A stretch of 64,000 nucleotides of DNA from Locusta migratoria (lineage: Eukaryota; Arthropoda; Insecta; Orthoptera; Acrididae): NCBI GenBank assembly GCA_026315105.1, contig JAOYRU010000073.1:1-64000 (forward strand), written 5' to 3'. Position numbers and translations under genes: made by a program. Every line of letters begins with the position of its first letter. The first letter of the stretch is position 1. A model generated the notes under the pieces. It was not told where the DNA came from and ran no database searches. It saw nothing but the letters and a program-made list of their open reading frames with translations. Positions 22,543 to 34,370 of this stretch are shown in pieces.

Positions 22543-23379
22543 GGTGTGTTGCTGGTTTGTATCTATCTGAAGTGGTGAGGATGATGTACGACGTTCTACG
22601 TATCTATGCTGATTATTCTTATTTTCTGCGTAGAAATTGATACTGTTTTGCACCAATTCAACGTGCGTTCTACATGCTTGGCATATTTTGTTCGCCGTCT
22701 GATACAGTCATGAGGAAAGAAGCATAATTTACGCTATAAACATCTGTATGGTCGAATCGTTTTGTTTATAGCGAGCGCACGTTTTCTTAGCCCTGTGTTT
22801 ATTGACGTAGATATTCGTTGCAGCAGGCTGACTGTTCGTGCTTCTTCCTGCACTGCTGTGAGATAGAGGCGAAGTTCATGTTTCAGAAGCAGTATCCACT
22901 CGCAATGTGGAGCACATTGTTTTGGAAGTACTGTAAGATCAGTCAGTCATCGTAGTGCTGATGGTAGCTGCGCTTGTTAGTCCTTCAAGAAACGATCTCA
23001 GTTCCACGGTGCACAATTGGCGCAAACAGAGCATTACTTGTATGGACAGTTCGAGGCAGGATACATGTCCCGCCATTGCTGTAACGAGAGATTCAAATGT
23101 GATGTGACACACTTGGCTGTTGGATGGTGAATTGATTTGTTCTTCGAGGAGAAAAACTTGCCTAACGAGCAACCCTCAACAAGTAGCTTAAGAGATCATG
23201 TATGATTTTGCTACATTGGTGTATAATATCTTGAAGACGTTAAGTTTTCCACGAATGTAGTTGCATGTGTAACGTAAAGAAAGGCTTTGGATATAACTGT
23301 TTTTGTCATTTGAACACGGTAGCGGTCATACCATGTTCCAATGCCTTTGTTGCAGTTCGTAATCATTTTTAAAAATTGC
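22543..23379. other. Spacer, copy 6
   Basis: Inverted repeat 22732-22773; a substitution just after it (CACGTTTTC) marks copies 6-8. Confidence 0.7.
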
Positions 23380-23452
23380 GGTCCCTTGTGGGGATCGAAC
23401 CCACGACCTTTGGATTAGAAGTCCAACGCGCTCTCCTCTGCTCCAAAGGGAC
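23380..23452 (-). tRNA. tRNA-Arg(TCT)-like paralog, number 7, D-stem mismatch
   Basis: The anticodon stem is fully paired (TTGGA/TCCAA), but the D stem now reads GAGC/GCGC with one mismatch that also alters the A box. The discriminator base is C rather than G. Confidence 0.72.
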
Positions 23453-23636
23453 GATTTATACTTCTCTCTCAGCTGATATGTTGGGACTCCTTTATAAAGA
23501 GGTTTTTCCCGAGCGTCAGCGAGCGTCAGTCGAGCTAAGTCGGCCAAGTCGGCTTAACACAGTAGAAACGTTATTATTTTTGTTTGTTTATTTCTGTGTG
23601 TAGTATGAATGATTTTGTACCATTGTGTAAAACGTG

Positions 23637-25938
23637 TACCTCTGGCGGGACTCGAACCGGCAATCCCCGGTTTAGGAGACCGATGCCTTATCCATTTTTT
23701 TTCTATGTCTAAAAACCTTGACAAAATATCACTCATTGTATGCAATCAATCTTCCAACATGTCTTCTTCAAACATATCCATGTCATCAAAGAAAATATTA
23801 GAGTCCATGTCCATAAAGTAATCATCTGTATCTTGGTATAAATCTAACTTTGATTTTTTCTCATCATCATCAGAGTCTTCTCCAATAGCTGTCCACCATT
23901 TTCTCTTCACCCCCTCTCCAGAATATATGGCTGAGTCCAACAAATCTAAAGACTCTGCTATCCTCTTATTGAATGTATCTTTTATCTGCACTTCAAACTC
24001 AGGATCCCGTACAATGTCGAACTTCTCACCAAATAAAAAAAAATGAGTATTCTTTCCCAATGCCTATTGAATCCCGTACATGTTCTAGATGTTTTATGCT
24101 CACAGTTTTTAATTTTTTATCATGGTTGTGAGGCAATATTTTATACCCGTACAGAAATCTTGATATGGTGTCAAAAAGTCATTTTTCCATGTAAAATTAC
24201 CTTTCTTAATGACACTTTTTAACTCGTCTTTTCTCTCCAGAAAATAGTATATTCTTTGTCTCAACATTCTCTCGAAATCAAAAAAGTTGAGCATTAAGGT
24301 GTTAGTACAAACAACAGATTTGGGCAATCTCTTTGTATCCTTTTCATTTATTTCATATTTAATTTGTAAACTGGTCCCTTCTGGCTGTATATTTAAGTTA
24401 CCATCCAAATTTGCCCTTGTCTCATAAGTTCTTGTATATTCCGTGACTTTGGCAATCTCTGCTTTTCCCAGTCGGAAATCTGATTTTGGGTTCCTCAGCT
24501 TCTTTATGTATTCCTCCTCTTTTACACCTAATATCTCCCAAGGTCTCCTTTTTGTTCTCTCCTGGATTTGCCTTTCCATTTCCGCAAGTTCAGATGCCCT
24601 TGTTCTCCCTCCTCCATGTCTAATGAATGCTGCAATTATCGATAACAGGTATGAGAAGCTTACATTATTGATGAAGTTGCAAGTCATTCCTATGATCACG
24701 TCACCATCTCGTGTAAAGCTTCCTCTCATATCATCCATTATAAAGTTATATTGCTCTTCTCCTATTGTGTTTGTGAACTTGAGACCTACTGAATTTTCAT
24801 ACTCTTTCCTTATTGTGTTGAAAGGGTGAGCGCACAATGTTAATCCCTTATACTCAAATTCTGAGCAGATTGACATCCCCATAGCTGCTCCCAGCCACTT
24901 TATATACTTATTGGTTCTCCATATTTCCAACATACTTAAGAGAGGAGTCCCTTCGATTGTAGTCGACGATATCACCTTTCTTATGTCATCCAAGCCATTA
25001 TTATTTATCCTAGCTTGAAATATTAAGTTTTTTGTGAACATTTCCATTAGTTTGATTGAAGAAGAAGACGGTTTGTCCCCCAACATCTTCATATTTACTA
25101 AGTGAAGATTATCGTGGATGATTGCATGTTTCATAGGTATCATTCTGCCTGTCATATTGGAGGTTATAGAAAGAGTTCTCAACCTTTTGTCCATGTAATT
25201 TAAAAGAATTCTTGTTTGAGTCGGCAATAGCATTTTGCTGTCTAATGTAAGGTCGATTATGTTTTTTATTTGAACCCTATACCTTGGTGATATTGTTTTA
25301 TCTGGTATTGTCAAATGTGGAAATAATGCCTCTTTCACCAAAGGAACCCTTAGAGTGGGAGGGATATCATATGGAGTCTCTCTAGTAGGAACAGTTTCCC
25401 TTTTCAACTCAGGTGGCCCGAAGCTAATTCTACTATGTTCCCAATCAATAGAGTAATACTCACTCACTTGATGACTTGGTTCTCTCTGTAAAATGTTTAT
25501 TACTGCTATTTCATGCTCTTGAGGTTTTTCAACCCTTGTGATCCACCAATCCAAAGCCTCCTTTTTACATACGACTCTACCATGGTATCTTGTGTCTTCC
25601 TTTTGAGCCCGATTACTTTGTGCCATTAGGTGAGATGGAATTCCGAATTTCCTAGCCCTTTGATAATGCATGGCCAAAGGGTATTTTGTACTCAAAACAC
25701 TAATTGTGTTAGCAACTGGATTTGGACATTCCTTGTTTCTGGCATTATTCTCAAGCATTCTCATATTTGATACGTTATAGTTCCGCAAGATACCCATACT
25801 TTGTTCTGAGAGGCCAAGAATCTTTTTTTACGTTAGATAATAGAATTTTCTTTCTAAGAATAGCTTCATTGTCTTCTGTGGGGGTCACTCATTTTCAAAA
25901 ATCGGACTTGTTCCTACTATCCATTAGGCCACAGAGGC
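23637..25938 (-). pseudogene. tRNA-Arg(CCT) split by PB2, copy 7
   Basis: 5' part 25918-25938, 3' part 23637-23694. Confidence 0.88.
23746..25892 (-). pseudogene. PB2-like pseudogene, copy 7 (286 bp deletion, junction variant)
   Basis: The junction (after 24172) reads AAAAAGTC rather than the AAAACGTC of copies 4-6, giving Phe instead of Val as the first novel residue. Truncated frame 24109-25797, C-terminal frame 23746-24060. The AAAAAGTC form matches the undeleted sequence, so it is probably the original junction. Confidence 0.85.
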
Positions 25939-25952
25939 GGCGCAAAAATTGC

Positions 25953-26025
25953 CGTCCCTTGTGGGGATCGAACCCACGACCTTTGGATTAGAAGTCCAAC
26001 GCGCTATCCGCTGCGCCAAAGGGAC
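25953..26025 (-). tRNA. tRNA-Arg(TCT), copy 7
   Basis: Identical to copy 1. Confidence 0.96.
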
Positions 26026-26862
26026 GGTGTGTTGCTGGTTTGTATCTATCTGAAGTGGTGAGGATGATGTACGACGTTCTACGTATCTATGCTGATTATT
26101 CTTATTTTCTGCGTAGAAATTGATACTGTTTTGCACCAATTCAACGTGCGTTCTACATGCTTGGCATATTTTGTTCGCCGTCTGATACAGTCATGAGGAA
26201 AGAAGCATAATTTACGCTATAAACATCTGTATGGTCGAATCGTTTTGTTTATAGCGAGCGCACGTTTTCTTAGCCCTGTGTTTATTGACGTAGATATTCG
26301 TTGCAGCAGGCTGACTGTTCGTGCTTCTTCCTGCACTGCTGTGAGATAGAGGCGAAGTTCATGTTTCAGAAGCAGTATCCACTCGCAATGTGGAGCACAT
26401 TGTTTTGGAAGTACTGTAAGATCAGTCAGTCATCGTAGTGCTGATGGTAGCTGCGCTTGTTAGTCCTTCAAGAAACGATCTCAGTTCCACGGTGCACAAT
26501 TGGCGCAAACAGAGCATTACTTGTATGGACAGTTCGAGGCAGGATACATGTCCCGCCATTGCTGTAACGAGAGATTCAAATGTGATGTGACACACTTGGC
26601 TGTTGGATGGTGAATTGATTTGTTCTTCGAGGAGAAAAACTTGCCTAACGAGCAACCCTCAACAAGTAGCTTAAGAGATCATGTATGATTTTGCTACATT
26701 GGTGTATAATATCTTGAAGACGTTAAGTTTTCCACGAATGTAGTTGCATGTGTAACGTAAAGAAAGGCTTTGGATATAACTGTTTTTGTCATTTGAACAC
26801 GGTAGCGGTCATACCATGTTCCAATGCCTTTGTTGCAGTTCGTAATCATTTTTAAAAATTGC
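26026..26862. other. Spacer, copy 7
   Basis: As copy 6; inverted repeat 26215-26256. Confidence 0.7.
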
Positions 26863-26935
26863 GGTCCCTTGTGGGGATCGAACCCACGACCTTTGGATTA
26901 GAAGTCCAACGCGCTCTCCTCTGCTCCAAAGGGAC
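26863..26935 (-). tRNA. tRNA-Arg(TCT)-like paralog, number 8, D-stem mismatch
   Basis: Same as number 7, including discriminator C. Confidence 0.72.
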
Positions 26936-27119
26936 GATTTATACTTCTCTCTCAGCTGATATGTTGGGACTCCTTTATAAAGAGGTTTTTCCCGAGCGTC
27001 AGCGAGCGTCAGTCGAGCTAAGTCGGCCAAGTCGGCTTAACACAGTAGAAACGTTATTATTTTTGTTTGTTTATTTCTGTGTGTAGTATGAATGATTTTG
27101 TACCATTGTGTAAAACGTG

Positions 27120-29421
27120 TACCTCTGGCGGGACTCGAACCGGCAATCCCCGGTTTAGGAGACCGATGCCTTATCCATTTTTTTTCTATGTCTAAAAACC
27201 TTGACAAAATATCACTCATTGTATGCAATCAATCTTCCAACATGTCTTCTTCAAACATATCCATGTCATCAAAGAAAATATTAGAGTCCATGTCCATAAA
27301 GTAATCATCTGTATCTTGGTATAAATCTAACTTTGATTTTTTCTCATCATCATCAGAGTCTTCTCCAATAGCTGTCCACCATTTTCTCTTCACCCCCTCT
27401 CCAGAATATATGGCTGAGTCCAACAAATCTAAAGACTCTGCTATCCTCTTATTGAATGTATCTTTTATCTGCACTTCAAACTCAGGATCCCGTACAATGT
27501 CGAACTTCTCACCAAATAAAAAAAAATGAGTATTCTTTCCCAATGCCTATTGAATCCCGTACATGTTCTAGATGTTTTATGCTCACAGTTTTTAATTTTT
27601 TATCATGGTTGTGAGGCAATATTTTATACCCGTACAGAAATCTTGATATGGTGTCAAAAAGTCATTTTTCCATGTAAAATTACCTTTCTTAATGACACTT
27701 TTTAACTCGTCTTTTCTCTCCAGAAAATAGTATATTCTTTGTCTCAACATTCTCTCGAAATCAAAAAAGTTGAGCATTAAGGTGTTAGTACAAACAACAG
27801 ATTTGGGCAATCTCTTTGTATCCTTTTCATTTATTTCATATTTAATTTGTAAACTGGTCCCTTCTGGCTGTATATTTAAGTTACCATCCAAATTTGCCCT
27901 TGTCTCATAAGTTCTTGTATATTCCGTGACTTTGGCAATCTCTGCTTTTCCCAGTCGGAAATCTGATTTTGGGTTCCTCAGCTTCTTTATGTATTCCTCC
28001 TCTTTTACACCTAATATCTCCCAAGGTCTCCTTTTTGTTCTCTCCTGGATTTGCCTTTCCATTTCCGCAAGTTCAGATGCCCTTGTTCTCCCTCCTCCAT
28101 GTCTAATGAATGCTGCAATTATCGATAACAGGTATGAGAAGCTTACATTATTGATGAAGTTGCAAGTCATTCCTATGATCACGTCACCATCTCGTGTAAA
28201 GCTTCCTCTCATATCATCCATTATAAAGTTATATTGCTCTTCTCCTATTGTGTTTGTGAACTTGAGACCTACTGAATTTTCATACTCTTTCCTTATTGTG
28301 TTGAAAGGGTGAGCGCACAATGTTAATCCCTTATACTCAAATTCTGAGCAGATTGACATCCCCATAGCTGCTCCCAGCCACTTTATATACTTATTGGTTC
28401 TCCATATTTCCAACATACTTAAGAGAGGAGTCCCTTCGATTGTAGTCGACGATATCACCTTTCTTATGTCATCCAAGCCATTATTATTTATCCTAGCTTG
28501 AAATATTAAGTTTTTTGTGAACATTTCCATTAGTTTGATTGAAGAAGAAGACGGTTTGTCCCCCAACATCTTCATATTTACTAAGTGAAGATTATCGTGG
28601 ATGATTGCATGTTTCATAGGTATCATTCTGCCTGTCATATTGGAGGTTATAGAAAGAGTTCTCAACCTTTTGTCCATGTAATTTAAAAGAATTCTTGTTT
28701 GAGTCGGCAATAGCATTTTGCTGTCTAATGTAAGGTCGATTATGTTTTTTATTTGAACCCTATACCTTGGTGATATTGTTTTATCTGGTATTGTCAAATG
28801 TGGAAATAATGCCTCTTTCACCAAAGGAACCCTTAGAGTGGGAGGGATATCATATGGAGTCTCTCTAGTAGGAACAGTTTCCCTTTTCAACTCAGGTGGC
28901 CCGAAGCTAATTCTACTATGTTCCCAATCAATAGAGTAATACTCACTCACTTGATGACTTGGTTCTCTCTGTAAAATGTTTATTACTGCTATTTCATGCT
29001 CTTGAGGTTTTTCAACCCTTGTGATCCACCAATCCAAAGCCTCCTTTTTACATACGACTCTACCATGGTATCTTGTGTCTTCCTTTTGAGCCCGATTACT
29101 TTGTGCCATTAGGTGAGATGGAATTCCGAATTTCCTAGCCCTTTGATAATGCATGGCCAAAGGGTATTTTGTACTCAAAACACTAATTGTGTTAGCAACT
29201 GGATTTGGACATTCCTTGTTTCTGGCATTATTCTCAAGCATTCTCATATTTGATACGTTATAGTTCCGCAAGATACCCATACTTTGTTCTGAGAGGCCAA
29301 GAATCTTTTTTTACGTTAGATAATAGAATTTTCTTTCTAAGAATAGCTTCATTGTCTTCTGTGGGGGTCACTCATTTTCAAAAATCGGACTTGTTCCTAC
29401 TATCCATTAGGCCACAGAGGC
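27120..29421 (-). pseudogene. tRNA-Arg(CCT) split by PB2, copy 8
   Basis: 5' part 29401-29421, 3' part 27120-27177. Confidence 0.88.
27229..29375 (-). pseudogene. PB2-like pseudogene, copy 8 (286 bp deletion, junction variant)
   Basis: Same junction form as copy 7 (after 27655). Truncated frame 27592-29280, C-terminal frame 27229-27543. This is the last deleted unit before full-length copies resume. Confidence 0.85.
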
Positions 29422-29435
29422 GGCGCAAAAATTGC

Positions 29436-29508
29436 CGTCCCTTGTGGGGATCGAACCCACGACCTTTGGATTAGAAGTCCAACGCGCTATCCGCTGCGCC
29501 AAAGGGAC
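29436..29508 (-). tRNA. tRNA-Arg(TCT), copy 8
   Basis: Identical to copy 1. Confidence 0.96.
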
Positions 29509-30345
29509 GGTGTGTTGCTGGTTTGTATCTATCTGAAGTGGTGAGGATGATGTACGACGTTCTACGTATCTATGCTGATTATTCTTATTTTCTGCGTAGA
29601 AATTGATACTGTTTTGCACCAATTCAACGTGCGTTCTACATGCTTGGCATATTTTGTTCGCCGTCTGATACAGTCATGAGGAAAGAAGCATAATTTACGC
29701 TATAAACATCTGTATGGTCGAATCGTTTTGTTTATAGCGAGCGCACGTTTTCTTAGCCCTGTGTTTATTGACGTAGATATTCGTTGCAGCAGGCTGACTG
29801 TTCGTGCTTCTTCCTGCACTGCTGTGAGATAGAGGCGAAGTTCATGTTTCAGAAGCAGTATCCACTCGCAATGTGGAGCACATTGTTTTGGAAGTACTGT
29901 AAGATCAGTCAGTCATCGTAGTGCTGATGGTAGCTGCGCTTGTTAGTCCTTCAAGAAACGATCTCAGTTCCACGGTGCACAATTGGCGCAAACAGAGCAT
30001 TACTTGTATGGACAGTTCGAGGCAGGATACATGTCCCGCCATTGCTGTAACGAGAGATTCAAATGTGATGTGACACACTTGGCTGTTGGATGGTGAATTG
30101 ATTTGTTCTTCGAGGAGAAAAACTTGCCTAACGAGCAACCCTCAACAAGTAGCTTAAGAGATCATGTATGATTTTGCTACATTGGTGTATAATATCTTGA
30201 AGACGTTAAGTTTTCCACGAATGTAGTTGCATGTGTAACGTAAAGAAAGGCTTTGGATATAACTGTTTTTGTCATTTGAACACGGTAGCGGTCATACCAT
30301 GTTCCAATGCCTTTGTTGCAGTTCGTACTCATTTTTAAAAACTGC
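29509..30345. other. Spacer, copy 8
   Basis: As copy 6; inverted repeat 29698-29739. Confidence 0.7.
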
Positions 30346-30418
30346 CGTCCCTTGTGGGGATCGAACCCACGACCTTTGGATTAGAAGTCCAACGCGCTCT
30401 CCTCTGCTCCAAAGGGAC
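30346..30418 (-). tRNA. tRNA-Arg(TCT)-like paralog, number 9, D-stem mismatch
   Basis: It has the D-stem mismatch of numbers 7-8 but discriminator G and the 3' flank of the other copies, so it looks recombinant. Confidence 0.74.
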
Positions 30419-30602
30419 GATTTATACTTCTCTCTCAGCTGATATGTTGGGACTCCTTTATAAAGAGGTTTTTCCCGAGCGTCAGCGAGCGTCAGTCGAG
30501 CTAAGTCGGCCAAGTCGGCTTAACACAGTAGAAACGTCATTATTTTTGTTTGTTTATTTCTGTGTGTAGTATGAATGATTTTGTACCATTGTGTAAAACG
30601 TG

Positions 30603-33189
30603 TACCTCTGGCGGGACTCGAACCGGCAATCCCCGGTTTAGGAGACCGATGCCTTATCCATTTTTTTTCTATGTCTAAAAACCTTGACAAAATATCACTC
30701 ATTGTATGCAATCAATCTTCCAACATGTCTTCTTCAAACATATCCATGTCATCAAAGAAAATATTAGAGTCCATGTCCATAAAGTAATCATCTGTACCTT
30801 GGTATAAATCTAACTTTGATTTTTTCTCATCATCATCAGAGTCTTCTCCAATAGCTGTCCACCATTTTCTCTTCACCCCCTCTCCAGAATATATGGCTGA
30901 GTCCAACAAATCTAAAGACTCTGCTATCCTCTTATTGAATGTATCTTTTATCTGCACTTCAAACTCAGGATCCCGTACAATGTCGAACTTCTCACCAAAT
31001 AAAAAAAAATGAGTATTCTTTCCCAATGCCTATTAAATCCCGTACATCTTCTAGATGTTTTATGCTCACAGTTTTTAATTTTTTATCATGGTTGTGAGGC
31101 AATATTTTATACCCGTACAGAAATCTTGATATGGTGTCTTCCATAGTCATTATTGGATCACCGCTCATGATAGGGATCCCGTTCAGCTTATAACAGCTGT
31201 TTTGTTCGTCATAGGCAAATATTCCAGAGGACGCAAACAAATTAATTTCCCATTCCCCTACTCTAAATGTTGCAGAATGCGGTGAGGATGTTAGTGGGTC
31301 TGCATTCACAAAAACATAAAGGAAGGCCATGTACTCTGCATTCCATCTCCCTTCACTTATCACTTTGCTCATTATGTACCTTGCTGTTTTCGAGATTGAC
31401 CTATATTGGGCATGGTGTCTTCTGAAAAAGTCATTTTTCCATGTAAAATTACCTTTCTTAATGACACTTTTTAACTCGTCTTTTCTCTCCAGAAAATAGT
31501 ATATTCTTTGTCTCAACATTCTCTCGAAATCAAAAAAGTTGAGCATTAAGGTGTTAGTACAAACAACAGATTTGGGCAATCTCTTTGTATCCTTTTCATT
31601 TATTTCATATTTAATTTGTAAACTGGTCCCTTCTGGCTGTATATTTAAGTTACCATCCAAATTTGCCCTTGTCTCATAAGTTCTTGTATATTCCGTGACT
31701 TTGGCAATCTCTGCTTTTCCCAGTCGGAAATCTGATTTTGGGTTCCTCAGCTTCTTTATGTATTCCTCCTCTTTTACACCTAATATCTCCCAAGGTCTCC
31801 TTTTTGTTCTCTCCTGGATTTGCCTTTCCATTTCCGCAAGTTCAGATGCCCTTGTTCTCCCTCCTCCATGTCTAATGAATGCTGCAATTATCGATAACAG
31901 GTATGAGAAGCTTACATTATTGATGAAGTTGCAAGTCATTCCTATGATCACGTCACCATCTCGTGTAAAGCTTCCTCTCATATCATCCATTATAAAGTTA
32001 TATTGCTCTTCTCCTATTGTGTTTGTGAACTTGAGACCTACTGAATTTTCATACTCTTTCCTTATTGTGTTGAAAGGGTGAGCACACAATGTTAATCCCT
32101 TATACTCAAATTCTGAGCAGATTGACATCCCCATAGCTGCTCCAAGCCAATTTATATACTTATTGGTTCTCCATATTTCCAACATACTTAAGAGAGGAGT
32201 CCCTTCGATTGTAGTCGACGATATCACCTTTCTTATGTCATCCAAGCCATTATTATTTATCCTAGCTTGAAATATTAAGTTTTTTGTGAACATTTCCATT
32301 AGTTTGATTGAAGAAGAAGACGGTTTGTCCCCCAACATCTTCATATTTACTAAGTGAAGATTATCGTGGATGATTGCATGTTTCATAGGTATCATTCTGC
32401 CTGTCATATTGGAGGTTATAGAAAGAGTTCTCAACCTTTTGTCCATGTAATTTAAAAGAATTCTTGTTTGAGTCGGCAATAGCATTTTGCTGTCTAATGT
32501 AAGATCGATTATGTTTTTTATTTGAACCCTATACCTTGGTGATATTGTTTTATCTGGTATTGTCAAATGTGGAAATAATGCCTCTTTCACCAAAGGAACC
32601 CTTAAAGTGGGAGGGATATCATATGGAGTCTCTCTAGTAGGAACAGTTTCCCTTTTCAACTCAGGTGGCCCGAAGCTAATTCTACTATGTTCCCAATCAA
32701 TAGAGTAATACTCACTCACTTGATGACTTGGTTCTCTCTGTAAAATGTTTATTACTGCTATTTCATGCTCTTGAGGTTTATCAACCCTTGTGATCCACCA
32801 ATCCAAAGCCTCCTTTTTACATACGACTCTACCATGGTATCTTGTGTCTTCCTTTTGAGCCCGATTACTTTGTGCCATTAGGTGAGATGGAATTCCGAAT
32901 TTCCTAGCCCTTTGATAATGCATGGCCAAAGGGTATTTTGTACTCAAAACACTAATTGTGTTAGCAACTGGATTTGGACATTCCTTGTTTCTGGCATTAT
33001 TCTCAAGCATTCTCATATTTGATACGTTATAGTTCCGCAAGATACCCATACTTTGTTCTGAGAGGCCAAGAATCTTTTTTTACGTTAGATAATAGAATTT
33101 TCTTTCTAAGAATAGCTTCATTGTCTTCTGTGGGGTCACTCATTTTCAAAAATCGGACTTGTTCGTACTATCCATTAGGCCACAGAGGC
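30603..33189 (-). pseudogene. tRNA-Arg(CCT) split by PB2, copy 9
   Basis: 5' part 33169-33189, 3' part 30603-30660. The insert starts GTACG as in copies 0-3, unlike neighbouring copy 8. Confidence 0.88.
30712..33143 (-). pseudogene. PB2-like pseudogene, copy 9
   Basis: Full-length main frame 30992-33049. Asp406Glu and Ala500Glu-position change to Thr link it with copies 4-8, while Ile636Met and Ser672Leu link it with copies 10-11. Private changes: Glu90Asp and Lys300Asn. The C-terminal frame (30712-31026) has an Asp-to-Gly change shared with copy 10. The four-G run keeps the short upstream frame open as in copies 1-2. It looks like a mosaic between deleted and undeleted subfamilies. Confidence 0.85.
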
Positions 33190-33203
33190 GGCGCAAAAAT
33201 TGC

Positions 33204-33276
33204 CGTCCCTTGTGGGGATCGAACCCACGACCTTTGGATTAGAAGTCCAACACGCTATCCGCTGCGCCAAAGGGAT
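33204..33276 (-). tRNA. tRNA-Arg(TCT), copy 9, two substitutions
   Basis: G1 is changed to A, giving an A-C mismatch at the end of the acceptor stem. A second change turns the last D-stem pair into G-U. Anticodon and promoter boxes are kept, so it may still be transcribed, but function is less certain. Confidence 0.85.
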
Positions 33277-34113
33277 GGTGTGTTGCTGGTTTGTATCTAT
33301 CTGAAGTGGTGAGGATGATGTACGACGTTCTACGTATCTATGCTGATTATTCTTATTTTCTGCGTAGAAATTGATACTGTTTTGCACCAATTCAACGTGC
33401 GTTCTACATGCTTGGCATATTTTGTTCGCCGTCTGATACAGTCATGAGGAAAGAAGCATAATTTACGCTATAAACATCTGTATGGTCGAATCGTTTTGTT
33501 TATAGCGAGCGCACGTATTCTTAGCCCTGTGTTTATTGACGTAGATATTCGTTGCAGCAGGCTGACTGTTCGTGCTTCTTCCTGCACTGCTGTGAGATAG
33601 AGGCGAAGTTCATGTTTCAGAAGCAGTATCCACTCGCAATGTGGAGCACATTGTTTTGGAAGTACTGTAAGATCAGTCAGTCATCGTAGTGCTGATGGTA
33701 GCTGCGCTTGTTAGTCCCTCAAGAAACGATCTCAGTTCCACGGTGCACAATTGGCGCAAACAGAGCATTACTTATATGGACAGTTCGAGGCAGGATACAT
33801 TCCCCGCCATTGCTGTAACGAGAGATTCAAATGTGATGTGACACACTTGGCTGCTGGATGGTGAATTGATTTGTTCTTCGAGGAGAAAAACTTGCCTAAC
33901 GAGCAACCCTCAACAAGTAGCTTAAGAGATCATGTATGATTTTGCTACATTGGTGTATAATATCTTGAAGACGTTAAGTTTTCCACGAATGTAGTTGCAT
34001 GTGTAACGTAAAGAAAGGCTTTGGATATAACTGTTTTTGTCATTTGAACACGGTAGCGGTCATACCATGTTCCAATGCCTTTGTTGCAGGTCGTACTCAT
34101 TTTTAAAAACTGC
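33277..34113. other. Spacer, copy 9
   Basis: Inverted repeat 33466-33507. A change near 33773 breaks the 77-codon frame's usual residues, and CATTCCCCGCC replaces CATGTCCCGCC, a form shared with copies 10 and 12-17. Confidence 0.7.
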
Positions 34114-34186
34114 CGACCCTTGTGGGGATCGAACCCACGACCTTTGGATTAGAAGTCCAACGCGCTCTCCTCTGCGCCAAAGGGAC
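34114..34186 (-). tRNA. tRNA-Arg(TCT)-like paralog, number 10, acceptor mismatch
   Basis: D and anticodon stems pair; a substitution in the 3' acceptor strand gives a mismatch at the second acceptor pair. Confidence 0.75.
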
Positions 34187-34370
34187 GATTTATAGTTCTC
34201 TCTCAGCTGATATGTTGGGACTCCTTTATAAAGAGGTTTTTCCCGAGCGTCAGCGAGCGTCAGTCGAGCTAAGTCGGCCAAGTCGGCTTAACACAGTAGA
34301 AACGTCATTATTTTTGTTTGTTTATTTCTGTGTGTAGTATGAATGATTTTGTACCATTGTGTAAAACGTG

